Of a stretch of 64,000 bases of DNA, positions 21,300 to 32,947 are shown piece after piece. Position numbers and translations under genes: made by a program. Origin of the DNA: Sthenelais limicola (Eukaryota; Annelida; Polychaeta; Phyllodocida; Sigalionidae); contig OW804097.1 in assembly GCA_942159475.1 (NCBI GenBank), forward strand, positions 54,952,986 to 55,016,985, given 5' to 3'. A model generated the notes under the pieces. It saw nothing but the letters and a program-made list of their open reading frames with translations, did no database searches and was not told where the DNA came from. Every line of letters starts with the position of its first letter. Position 1 is the first letter of the stretch.

Positions 21300-24200
21300 A
21301 GCTGTAAGATACTTGTACTCAATAAGCGTGATATGGCAGTAGCGAAAGGCCAAACTATCATTAGTTTGAATTGTCGCAGCCCAAAGCAGTCAATAGACGA
21401 AATTTGTTTGAAATATTTGGACAATGAACCCAATGTGGTGGCTCTTTGTGAAACTTGGTTGGATAGAGATGACAACTCTAATGACTTTTCACACTCAAAA
21501 TATGATATGGTGAAGTTAGACCGTGACAGTAATATAGAGAAGCGAGGAGGCGGACTGGCGTTGTATATTAGAAAAGATGTTGAACATGATACAATAAGAT
21601 ACCAAGAACTAAATAGTGTAGAGAAATTTATTGAATGTCAATGTGTCAACATTAAATCAGGTAACAATGGTAAGTTCACCCTGGTTAACCTATACAGGCC
21701 GCCTGCGAGCGTTCTTGATAGCTTTCTGAGTCATAACTGGATCTGATATTATCCACGTTGCAAAGACATAAGAAAAAAATTCTTATTTGTGGGGATGTGA
21801 ATATAGATCTCTCTAAGACCACCAGGATCAGTGAAAGGTTCCTGAACCTTGTACATAGCCATGGCTTGAGGGGGTATGTAAAAGGGCCAACTAGAATTGC
21901 CCCTAATTCCTCAACTATGACTGATATTGTATTTTCTAACATGGAGAGGGTTGAAAGTAGGGTGTCAAAAGATAATATTTCTGATCACTGCTCTATAACA
22001 ACTATGATCTCTAGCAAAAAGAAAATCCCCCTTCTGGCGAGACAATATAAATGGGTGAGAACAGGTGTACGAGAGAGAGCGGATAGTTTTTCAGAACGTC
22101 TCAGTGAAAGGGCGAACGTGTATGCTCCAACTGTAGAATATGAGAGTCCAAATGAAATATGGAAAATGTTCTTTAGGGATGTCATTCACTGTACAAACGA
22201 AACTTTTAGTTACATCAAAGTTAGGATAAGACATCAAAAACAAGTCTATATTGATAATGAGGTAAGAGTGCTAAACAGAGAGAAAGACAGGCACGCTATA
22301 CCAATGCAGCAGATGATTGGTTAATAGCCAAAAACCTTCGAAAAAATTTTAGGCAGATGATTACAAGGAAAAAAAGAGATTTCTTAATGAGACAAATTGC
22401 TGACCTGAAACAAGACTCTCAAGAAATTTTGGAGAGCCCTAAAATCAGTTTATGAGCCAGGTACTGGTGGGGATGGCAGGATGATTAAGGAATTTACAGC
22501 ACCACATGGTATGGTTACTGGAATTGAAGCTATGAATTATGCCAATAATTTTTTCGCTGAAATCGGTAACGATACCCTACTCTTTGCCCCGAATCCTGAA
22601 TATGTTGGTCTACCTGTCACCTTCGATCTGTTGCCGGACTTAGAAACCGATGAAATTTCCAAAATTATTAATGAGCTAGATGAAAATAAAAGCTCTGGCT
22701 TTTCAGAGATAGAAGTATGGCTGCTGAATACATGTGTGATACTGTTCAAGGATCTCTTGAATAGAATTATTTCAACTGGTTGTATCCCTGACTCTTGGAA
22801 AAATGCTCCTGTTACATTACTCAAAAAAAAGGTGATGTGAAACTAATTGACAATATCAGAGCAATTGCACTAGTTCCAGTTACAAGTAAGGTGTTGGAAT
22901 GTGTTATTTATAAACGTCTATATGAGCTTCTTGAAACGAGCAATTTCTTCTCAAACAGACAGTATGGGTTTAGAAAAAAGAAATCTTCTGCCGATGTGGT
23001 TTATGATCTAGAAGAGATACTTTTTGGCCAAGTAGACAATGGTTGTACTTCGATTGTCCTGTATTTTGATGTAATGAAGGCGTTTAACTCTGTTCCTCAT
23101 GCTTTGCTACTCGATAAACTAAGAAAACTAGGTATTGGCCCGATCCTCATGTAGATTCTTGAAAATTTTCTTGCGAACCGTAAACAGTATATCAGACTAG
23201 GCAGACAGAGAACCGAATCTGTGGAGGTCAACAATGGTGTACCCCAGGGCTCATTATTGGGACCTCTCCTTTTCAACGTTTTCATCAATGACCTGGAGGA
23301 TATATATTTAGACGGGGATTTGATTTTATATGCTGATGATGCTGCAGCTATAGTGAGTGACAGGGACCCTATTTCTCTTACAAATAAGGCCAGAAAATCT
23401 ATTGTCAAATACGAAACATGGTGTACGCAAAACGGTCTGAAGCCTAATGAAGCCAAAACAAAAATGCAAATGTTTGGAAATATAGATGTCTCAGATGAAG
23501 TAGGAGAGTTGTATTGTAGTAGAATAAGAACTGAACGTGTGAGAACTTTTAATTACCTAGGGGTTACCGTTAATGAAGACCTGAGCGGCAAGGCACATAT
23601 TTTGAAACAGATAAAACTTGCCAAATGGAAAATTGGAGAGATAAGAAGAAGACGGAAATATATGACGGCAGACATATGTTGTCGGCTGATGACGGCAGAC
23701 ATATGTTTTCGGCTTATAAAGACATACATACTGCCCATTCTTGAGTTTGGTAACTTTCTTTTTCTAAATGTAGGAAAAACATTGAAAACCAAGATTAGGA
23801 GAACCTGGAACAGAGCACTAAAAGTAGCATTTGGAAATGATCTTAGTACCAGAGAGATAACTGAAAAATCAAAACTTCTACCACTCGAGACCAGGGCAAA
23901 TGTTGTATGCCTCAAATTAATATATGACCATCGCAACAGCTATGAAATGCTCCTGTTCGAGAATGTAAATCTTCGCAATAGAAGGGCGAACATGCTGAAG
24001 ATCTTTCGGCCAAAAAAACAAAAAAACAAAGGGAAGTATTTATTTTAAAGGGAGAAAACTATGGAATATTTTACCGGATGAGATAAGGGGAGAGTTAGAC
24101 TGAGATAGGTTCATTGTTAAAATCAAGAACTGGGAAAATGAACGATATGTAAGTGGGTTAGATGCCCAGGAGGTGTGAAAAAACTAAATATGTCCTTTCT

Positions 24201-24522
24201 TGTGTCTACTTTGATTGATTGATTGATTATTATTGTTTTCATTTGATTTGACGCTAAATATGTCCTATATTATTGGAACACTGTGAAGATGTAATCTTAA
24301 TAAGACTTAAGCGTAGTAGAAACTTTTTTTAAACTTTGTTCTTGTAACCTTTTCCAAGAGTAGTAGTAGATTCTGTTATCGTAGTAGTAAGGAGACGAAG
24401 TCACTTTAAGTAATAAGACTAAAATGGGCACCATATGAAAACTTCCCTGAGGGATAGTGCGTTTTTTTCTAAAAATTGTTTAAATATTGTATATTGGCCC
24501 GAAATGAAATAAAAAAAAAATT
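21300..24522 (+). mobile_element. Near-complete non-LTR retrotransposon (copy C), decayed
   Basis: Carries the full endonuclease-RT order of an APE-type non-LTR element and ends in AAATGAAATAAAAAAAAAA at about 24505-24522, like copy B. The 3' region also holds a short GATT array (about 24212-24230). The 5' end and any ORF1 are not identified. It is in the plus orientation, as are the other LINE copies in the window. Several frameshifts and stops show it is inactive. Confidence 0.82.
21333..24178 (+). pseudogene. APE endonuclease-reverse transcriptase, multiply disrupted
   Basis: The endonuclease part shows the ordered APE motifs: SLNCRS near 21363, CETWL near 21448, GGGLALYIR near 21550, LICGDVNID near 21783 and SDHCSI near 21980. 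The RT part has ALVPVTSKVLE (22870), DVMKAFNSVPHALL (23070), GVPQGSLLGPLLFNVFINDL (23233) and the catalytic LILYADDAA (23325). Breaks: a frameshift near 21745, one near 22305, one near 22424, an A-run indel near 22830, an in-frame TAG at 23152-23154, a frameshift near 24030 and a TGA near 24100. A 27-bp in-frame tandem duplication (23662-23688 and 23689-23715) repeats MTADICCRL as MTADICFRL. The original end is QEV-stop at 24178. Confidence 0.85.
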
Positions 24523-27466
24523 TAGGCCTTCTAAGTACATAGAGAAAATAGACAAACAGTGCCCCAGCAGCCCCTCAATGTCGGTCATTAATCCTTTACT
24601 AGTTTCCCATCACACTGAATGAGCAACTCTTGGTAACATCACAATCTGGACTTATCTACCCAGAGCCGAACTCTCTTCCACATTCAATGTACCACATATT
24701 CCAGTGATCGTACTTAAGGAATAGGAGTATCATACGTTTTAACAGGGGTGGATGAATCCTGGCTTAGGAGAAATGAGAGGTTGCCATAACTGCACTCCTG
24801 AAGAAGGTCACCAGTCATAACTATGATAAATGTCGATTAAATTTGCTTAAAGAGAACTTTAAGAATCTGCGACAGAAAATGTGATTCGCTGCACAACTTG
24901 GGAACGATCCTGACTGAATGTCAACTGAGGACTGATCCCCAGACCTGTAGACTCCAGTGTCAGGCCTGCGTAGCATGAGAATCAACAAAGCAGGCCACCA
25001 TTTGCAATTTTATCTGTTTCCATGGCAACTAACAATTTGAAATAAAATCATTACTTCCCAAATGTTACCTGTAAACCATTTGAAGGTTTTGTAACTCAAG
25101 CTTAACCATACAAATCTCAAATACCCATCGCAAAGTCTATCGCAAAGCAAAGCAAAATACTGTGATTAATCACAGTATAAATAGTAAAGTAATATAAAAA
25201 CTCGTCTGGGGGGAATTCACTGTGTTTGAAGAACATCTGTATGCTCGAACGAAGGGCAGCATAGAAAATAAATGGATACCTACAGTAAAGTATAGGACAG
25301 CTTATCCATCCATAGGTTGCACAATAAATCCATTACACAAGGGGGAACAGTTCTTCCATACGTGTAGCCCCCGGCCAGCAAACAGTAATTAAATGTACAA
25401 AAGAAGAAATCAATGCCCGTAGGAGGTCCTGCATTGTTTAATAAGAAATGGTTCTCATTTTATGGGGAACGACTTAGGAGGGAGAAGGGCGCATGCATTT
25501 CTGATTCCATGATGCCCTCCTGTATTTTGGCTTTAGTTCGGTAACGTTAATCATATAGGTATTAGGGGAATATCTAGGATTTTCAAAATGAGATAGCACC
25601 TTGACTTCCAGAGCAATGATAACAATGAAAATATATAATTAATTAATGTAATGATTTAATCATTCTGGATTTCTTCTTGCACACAATTCTTATTTTTGGC
25701 AATGTGCTTTTAGCATGAACGCCATTTCAGAATGATTATTAATTAATTATCATTATTAAATATGGTACTATTTGCCATATAACGAGAATTACGCGGAAGA
25801 AATAGATGTGTGTTGATATGACTTCGCAAAACTATATAAAATATAAGAAAGAATCTGCTAGAAACTGATCTGTATTGCACATGTAAGCATTTACCCTTAG
25901 AAGCTATGTCATAAAAATAACATTTCTAATATGATAAAGAGTATACAACATATCTGGAAATGACCCCTGAAATCCCTCCCCAGGAATCAATTTTCCTAGG
26001 GAAATGACTTTTGGCCAAGAGCTTCCATTCAGAGACACCAGATGGCGCCAAGGGCGAGCTCAACACACCAGCACCCCCCGCAACTCTATTGTTCATAACC
26101 TTGTCCCCAGGGAGCACAGTAGACCGACAATCTTAACGCCTCTGGCGGTAGCCACTGAAGCAATCCAATTCTGCCCTCTCACTGATTCTATTTCATGTGC
26201 CCGTGATTCTATGGCCCCGCGAGAGGCACATGAAATTATAATGGTGCAAACTCACTTTCCAAAGTAGAAATCATATTGGAGAAGGATGTAGGTTTGGGCT
26301 TGTGTCAGGTTCAGATGCTAATCCAGTGTAGGTAATAAGGGAGCCTCGATCCCCTCCGTACAGTTTAGTGGCCAACTCAACATTATTCCCGAAATTGGCG
26401 AATGTCGGGAATCTGCACCCAAGGGTTAACATAAGATATAGTACCAGGTGCACCCCCACCCCACACACGGCCACTCCTACTCCCACACACATTTTCGAGC
26501 ACAAAGTTATCTCATACACAATTAATTGCATTATCTATCATCTCTTCTAAATTATCGAGTCGTAACAAGCGCAGAAGATACTCGGAAAATAAATTCACCA
26601 AATCAATTTATCGTAAATATTTTATTCTTTCAATTCCATCTCTTGCATGGGGAACTGCCGAAATAGGTCTTCTAGAGAGGCATTTGGCGCGGGAGAGGAA
26701 AATATGCATTTAAAGTTGGGGCAAGAATATCAGAGGAGATCGTTGGCTGACAAATTATATTACTGACACTTCCAAAGTCCCAGAAGAAGAGTCAAAGTTA
26801 CTCAAAACGCTGGACAGTACCATCAGAAGTCCGAATTAATGAAAATCAAAAACTAAAATCAAAAGTCAAAAATAAATGTTTTGAGAATTTGTAGACGAGC
26901 AATTAATATCATTTAATTTTTAAAATGTAAAAAATGATATTACCCATTTTGTTTTTTGAAGTACCATATGTCAATAGTCTCCTGGAAATGTGATGATAAG
27001 AATGGCATCAATAAATGTAAGACTCTATTAATTTTCCTGAATAAAATATAGTTATACATGTATATATTTTCTTTTAAATCCTCATCTCGAGAGGTTTCAG
27101 GCATTTTAACAATGCAAAAAGAAGGCAAGCACCCAAGAAGACCTTCCCCACCTCCCTCTAATAAGGAACTGCCTGATTCGTGCTCAGCCTATAGAATAAG
27201 ACCACTATTACTGTAAGGTGTCACCCCCATGTTTGCACAGTTCCTCTTTCCCCATTTTCCATTGGTCATTACTCGGGGAGGGAGAGCAGTAGCAGGTTCA
27301 CATGGCCAAGCCCACAGTAAAGGATCTCCTATTAAACATGCTCCCTCTCAGCTCCTTCTTATCAGTCCGGGCTATAGGAATCCGTACAGTTTTACCTACC
27401 AGCTTCACAAATTATCACAATAATTATAGCCAGCGGCTTTTAATGTGCAAAGGAAAACCCTTTCGA
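24523..27466. other. Mostly unassigned non-coding sequence
   Basis: No gene supported. Contains an 18-bp palindrome near 25170-25187 (ACTGTGATTAATCACAGT), a CTCF-like site at 26035 (listed separately) and a hairpin formed by ATTTCATGTGCC and GGCACATGAAAT around 26189-26236. The longer open frames here overlap each other on both strands and have no domain signal. Confidence 0.5.
26035..26049 (+). promoter_or_regulatory. CTCF-like insulator site
   Basis: ACACCAGATGGCGCC matches 14 of 15 positions of the bilaterian CTCF core CCACYAGRKGGCGCY; only the first base differs. Binding depends on the protein being present and on chromatin, which the sequence cannot show. The surrounding 200 bp are less AT-rich than the rest of the region. 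Confidence 0.4.
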
Positions 27467-27823
27467 CTTTTAAAGCTGCATTCTCATCGGTCAAAAACTA
27501 AAGATTGTCTACTTTTTATTCCGTACTTTTCCAACCCATCTAAAAGTCGTTATACCAAAACTTTGGAGGATTTCACCTGGTTGTTTCTGCTACAGGGCTT
27601 CATGTAAGTCCATATATAGGCCTATATATATTTTGGAGACCAACTGAAAATTGAAATCATTTCCTGCCCTTTGGCGCCTGTTTTCTCTAGATCGTTTCAA
27701 TTTCATATTCTTGTAAACATATTATAACAGCAGGAAAATTCGATAGATTCAGTCCTATATAAGTCATAATATGAGTAAATTTGACTTTGTTCGTCACAAT
27801 AGCTGAGAATGCAGCTTTAAAAG
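27467..27823 (+). mobile_element. MITE family M1, copy 1 (complete)
   Basis: 357-bp span with terminal inverted repeats CTTTTAAAGCTGCATTCTCA at the left and the exact complement at the right (27804-27823). Between TTAA on the left (27470-27473) and TTAA on the right (27817-27820) the element proper is AGCTGCATTCTCA...TGAGAATGCAGCT, a layout that fits piggyBac-type TTAA targeting, though the other copies do not keep TTAA on both sides. The internal landmarks TTCCAACCCATCTAAAAG, GATTCAGTCCTATATAAGTC and ATATGAGTAAATTTG recur in all the longer copies. No coding capacity. Confidence 0.82.
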
Positions 27824-30466
27824 TGAGTTTATATACACACCTTGATGTACATGTAATAGGCAATCGTTTCGCAGGTGCCCCGAGATGTTGGGCGTAAGAT
27901 GCAGTGACTGACAAAACATTATACTTCACTCAAAAGAAAACCATCGCAATGCACAAGAGCTGACAAGTTGTACGCCGAATCAAATCCCGCAGGTGTAGCC
28001 CCAGTCTCTTTATTTCAGAGAAAGGATACTTACTCAAGACAGCACCCAAACACCTTTTTACCATGAACACATATATTTGCTCATTTTCGTTGCCACAGAA
28101 CACCCTCTCAACATCTCTAGATTGATGTTTTAGTAGTAACAGTGTATTCATAGCATGAATAAAGAGTAATGAACGTTTTTCCTTCCTCTGCCATACCAGC
28201 TAGGCCGTGTTTGTAATAGCTTTTTAGGCCATGCACTCCCAACCACGGGACGTAGCTCAATCAGTATGACACTGGCCTACAGAATGGAGGGTTGCACACT
28301 CAAGCCTCGGCCGGGTCTTGCAGCTTTATTTTTGTTTCTCTGGGTCATGTAGATGCTATGTCATTCTATGCAAAAGGGACGGCGGGTGGGTTGGCATGGT
28401 TGGTGATGGGAAAGGCAGGGGAAACAAGATATCTATATAATGTTTTACACATAATTACCCATTGATACTCAGTCAGGACTATCAATACCACTAAAGGAAA
28501 AAATTGGCCTTCACACCATGCTAGCATGGCCACACTTCCTGGACTTTATCAGCAGCTTTCAAGGTCAATTTGTGATAAATATTTTGAATTCAATTTTAAG
28601 TCTTCATTTCATCAACTCCCAAAATATTGATTTTCTTTTGCACAACTGCAAAGGGAAATGTGAATATATCGTTCTCTACTGTTAGGAGTATGTTTTGGAA
28701 AGGAATTTGGCAAATCCCAAGGCTTTTTACATTTAAAACTGTTTTAATTACTTATGACTGCTGTGCCCCATACAGGTTTTCATGACCGTCGTCGCCACTG
28801 CTGCTCAGTTTGATTACACGGTTAGACTGTTGACGCTGCAATTGCAGCTCAAAGTATTTGGCGCATTTCCGACAGCAGAATATTATTTTGTAACGCTTCA
28901 AATCTAAAACGACATATACTACTCACAGATTTGCTATGGCAAATATTGCTCGTAACATGTAAGCTTAGTTTTGATCTTGGTAGGCATAGGTAGTGATTGC
29001 AGCAGCAGTGTTGTTGCGTTCAATTGCGTGATTGGACTCCTACTTCGTTCCTAAATGGTCTGCTCCTCCTCCTCAAATGACCACCTGAATCTGAACCTGA
29101 CCGACTGAACTCCTCCTCCTTCTCCTTCTCCTTCTCCTCTGTTGTCATTGTATTGTTACACGTTTTGCTATAGCAAAATAGCTTTCGCGGTCCTGGATAA
29201 TGTCTCTCTCTCTACAGAATCTTAACATTTGCTTATTCTTTGGATAGATCGGGCCCAGCTTATAATATGCATTTCAGTGAAATAAAAGATTTTAGTGACT
29301 ATAAAAGCATGTCCAACGTTTGGAGGCTCAGTCCAAACGAAACAAAACGATATATACCAATGCAAAGTAGTTCAGCAGACACTGCCTGGAATGCGCGCGC
29401 AGACATACACACTTCCGGCAACATTAGCGCCCATTTCCTTGCTGACATTGCCTGAGATTATTGGCACTGTCAGTCCATCAAGGAACAGGCGAGGCAGAAT
29501 TTTCTGATATCAATTAAAATTAATTAACTACATTAATGTCCCAATTATAGCGAGAGATGTGCTGGTGGGAGAAATAACCCGTGGCTATCAAATTCTCATT
29601 TGAATGTTAAACTCTTCGAGGTCGGCTTCACGGCGCCATTTGTTTGTTCACCATATTTTCCTGCTTCTGGGAAGCCTTAGCTTCGTTGGGGAGACGAGAA
29701 TAGGTGGAAGATTTGTTGGTTGGAAAAAAGGTTTGGTCATTTCCCATCTTAAAAGGTATACATTCTAAAGGTAGTATGTATGTAAATTGACATTTTATTA
29801 TCTAAAATGATGAATTATGTATACGCATTTATGTGCATCATTTTTGTCATTTATTTAAAGTTGCAATTATACGATCTTTATTTTACTTCAACTATATTAT
29901 ATTGAGCTATGAAATGGGGAATAACTAGATTGTAAAGTCACCATATGTCACACAGTGCTTGCTGCACTTTCGATGGATTTTTGTACTTCGAAAATCAACG
30001 ATAAAAGGGCAAGGCAATATGAATTCCTAAAATCGAAATGTACCAACCGGTGTTTCATTGTCATCTTTATATTGCCTTTGCTCTGATAAAGAAATGCACA
30101 CCTACACCCTGTACTTGATTTTCCCCTGGTATCAACTATATACATGTGTCCACCCCGTGTCTACCAACCTATAAGTTGATACTATAGCCTGACATCTAGC
30201 TACTACAGTTATATTGTTTTATTGCCCTGATGCACTTCGTGATATAACCCTGTTTTTCAGGACCTGGCAATGTGGCTCTATTCGTAGGGTCAACCAATCA
30301 TAACCCCATATCGCCTTGTATTTATCATTACAGATCATGGCCTAAGGATGAGTGTAAAAAACATGGATTTTTACAGTTCTTTTAACCTTATACGATATGT
30401 AAATGGTCATAATAATGGCCCTCCATAAAGTACCTAGTTAACTGCATGTTACAGTTAATCATCTAT
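27824..30466. other. Mostly unassigned non-coding sequence
   Basis: No convincing exon. Holds a tRNA-like region at 28250 (listed separately) and a short CTCCTT microsatellite near 29110-29140. Confidence 0.5.
28250..28313 (+). repeat. tRNA-like SINE head (degenerate)
   Basis: TAGCTCAATCAG (28253-28264) matches a Pol III A box with one change, and CACTCAAGCCT (about 28297-28307) is a weak B box at the right distance. No clean cloverleaf can be drawn, so this is taken as the 5' head of an old tRNA-derived SINE or a tRNA pseudogene. Confidence 0.4.
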
Positions 30467-30569
30467 AGGGCCTAGTGCACCAAGCCGATTCTCATGCGAT
30501 CCTCTCTAGTGGGAAGGAGTCCTCTACGGCGCAAAATCGCATGAGAATCGGCTTAGTTGACTAGGCCCT
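30467..30569 (+). mobile_element. Short palindromic MITE (M2), copy 2
   Basis: About 102 bp, almost all of it inverted repeat. The left arm is AGGGCCTAGTGCACCAAGCC then GATTCTCATGCGAT; the right arm (30535-30569) is its complement with a few changes. The central part TCCTCTACGGCGCAAAATCG also occurs (as complement) in the copy at 11571-11660. No target duplication is clear. Confidence 0.75.
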
Positions 30570-32188
30570 TATAACATATTATATTCTCGTAGAATACGCT
30601 TGTTTGATTCAATTCTGAAATGAGTGTATAAAACAAAAAGGTACTTTGACAGAATTATATAACAATAAATACCAACAACATTTAAGAAATCGATTATGCC
30701 AATAAATAAGTGATTCACATTTTAAAGATCAACATTTTGGACACATTTGAAGAGTAGGAACTGTAGATACATATTAGCCCACTCACAGATTCACTCAGAA
30801 CCAATATTAGATGGGCCAAGCCACCTAAAGGTGTAAGTTATCAAATACATTGGTAAATGTCCCAAAATATTGCAAATAATAAGAAGCCAGCGTATGACAA
30901 TCCTACACAGAATTTATCAATATATATCTGACATTCTTTCCATGACCGAAACGCCGGGGAAATAAATAACTTCAAGAAAAACTCCTCACTACAAGAGAGG
31001 TGTTTGTGGTGTATGTATTTAGAAAATAAAGCTAAGATTTGGCTTGCTTATATATGCAGCACAAAAAGCTGGGAACATGCCTCATCGTGAGTACATGATT
31101 TACGAAATTTACAATAATCGAAATATTTTGCCTTGTGGCAAGAATTGTACATGTTCCAGCGATCTGACTGTAACCCAGACTACATAATTACAGTAGGACG
31201 GGATGGAAACAAAAGCCAACAGGAGAGTGGATGCTAGGATCTGTAGTGGGGGCTGAGAGGGATCGAAGAACAGGATCGAGAAGAATAAGTTTCAAGTCAT
31301 TGAGAGTATGTGCAACTGTCCATGTATTTGTTCTTAACATTCTAACACCATGTGTTTTTACAATTTATAATTTTGTAATCAAGTTATGAATGTGCTTAAT
31401 ATATTAAATGACTAAGTCACAACTGTTCATCCGATCTTTATTTAAGGTAATTCACAGGATGGACACTGCGATAAGCATATATGTGTATTTTACTTAGGGT
31501 CTTACTCATAGGGCATTTGTTAGTCTAGATAAACAGGTTTTATTTTGTCTACTATGGCACTGAAGTTTACATCATAGAGAACAACTAATGCTTTTGTAAT
31601 CAGGATGACAGTCATATCCGTCATAGAAAAGAACATACACTTTTGGACCAATTATGAGTTATGATCCTCCAAGGTTTTAAGTTAAAACTGATTCCATACC
31701 TTAACATGACATTTCCTTTTCCAAATGCCGAAAGAATCTGTCTTCCTGAGCTTCTATATAATATAGATCTAATGAATCTTGGTTGGACCTGATTCGGACT
31801 CAAAGGGGAGATTTAAATCAGTTTTTCTTGTGATTGATTTTCAGATATAGATGAAAAACAAACTTTGAAAGATTTAGGTGAGGGGAGCTACCCTCTTACA
31901 TCCCCCGCCCATCCCCAACCACCCCTCTCAACAGAAACAAGGGAATTATTGTAGCCTTGAAGAAGAAGAATCAGAAGAAGAAAAACTATTCGGCGGGGTG
32001 TGCAGTGAGAGAAGATGGAGCGGGATCGATGATATTCCAATACTAGCACTATTCACAGGGCCTAATCACACTGTATTGATTTATCTGCCTCTCCCCTACC
32101 CCTCCCTGTGCCTTTCATGTTACTCACTAAATACCGAGGCTGGCCAAATACTCCTGCTTCTCTACAGAAGTAATTGATGGAAAAGATA
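30570..32188. other. Unassigned non-coding sequence
   Basis: Nothing recognisable except a short GAAGAA-rich stretch near 31960-31985. If the candidate exon at 32189-32328 is real, this is its 3' flank; a minus-strand AATAAA lies near 31440. Confidence 0.4.
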
Positions 32189-32328
32189 CTATTCTCCACC
32201 GGCCACCGCACAGCAGTGGCCGATGTAATAGGCTGTGCTGGGGTCCGTATCTACTTGTCCATCCACGCAGGCTTGCTGGGTCTGCAGATAGTTATAGGGG
32301 CTGATGGAGCTGACCATGGGCTGAGGCT
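32189..32328 (-). CDS. Candidate terminal coding exon, unknown gene
   Basis: On the minus strand an acceptor (TATATATTCTAG, ending 32329) is followed by two bases and 45 codons to TAG at 32191-32189. The peptide begins PQPMVSSISPYNYLQTQQA, has a Cys-Val-Asp-Gly stretch and ends AYYIGHCCAVAGGE. The segment is clearly richer in G and C than its flanks and its codons look constrained, which is why it is listed. No upstream exon with matching phase was identified, so the gene, if any, extends to the right. No family is recognised. Confidence 0.4.
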
Positions 32329-32689
32329 CTAGAATATATATTATATGTATCGTGTAGTGATCTTGGATGGGTTTGTGAATCTCCGGTTAATTACCAATAG
32401 GGAACCTTTGAAATACTCTGTTTAGCTTGAGATAGCAACAGCTGGCACCAATTTCATACAGGGACCGAGGCCAGTCTGAGGGTGGGTTGGGCTCTGACCA
32501 CAGCTGTAGGTATGTGCCTCAACACACATCCTCGCACACAGAGCAGGCATATATATATGCATCATGCATTCATCCTGCACCTACATACAGTTCATCCAAT
32601 GACCTGTTGAGAATTAGTTCTGGTATTTGTTTTCCATAATTATTAAAGGAAAATAAAGTAAGCATGGTGCTCTCTCATATATCCGCCGG

Positions 32690-32782
32690 AGGAAATGATG
32701 AATGTATCATGATTGGCGTAATTACCTTCTGTATTGTAACACCTATACAAATAAAGAATTCTTGAAATGAAATGAAATATCC
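32690..32782 (+). mobile_element. LINE 3'-end fragment with AAATG tail
   Basis: Ends AAATAAAGAATTCTTG followed by AAATG units (about 32750-32778), matching the 3' end at 19849-19885 (AATAAAGAATTCTTG) with a different simple-repeat tail. The upstream boundary is uncertain. Confidence 0.5.
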
Positions 32783-32810
32783 TCAACTTTGGTGGCAATG
32801 TTAGATGTTT

Positions 32811-32947
32811 TTCTGTCTCAGCTGATTCGACTGAACTTTTATATAAAGATATTATAACGGCAGCAGAATGATAAATTCAGTCCTATTGGTGATATTAATA
32901 TGAGTAAATATGGTAAGACTTTGTTTCCAAATAATAGCTGAGAATAC
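32811..32947 (+). mobile_element. MITE family M1, copy 2 (right half only)
   Basis: Matches the right half of 27467-27823 and 61053-61416: CAGCTGATTCGACT, GCAGCAGAATGATAAATTC, AGTCCTATTGGTGATATTAA and AATAGCTGAGAAT. The left half is missing; the LINE tail ending near 32780 lies directly upstream. Confidence 0.7.

Noticed and set aside
22090..22110. GAACGTCTCAG inside LINE copy C
   Set aside because: Close to the 14-copy motif but lies in coding sequence and lacks the TCTCTGAT part; chance similarity.
29240..29507. Two overlapping plus-strand frames of about 70 codons
   Set aside because: No splice sites or domain; composition is no better than its neighbours.
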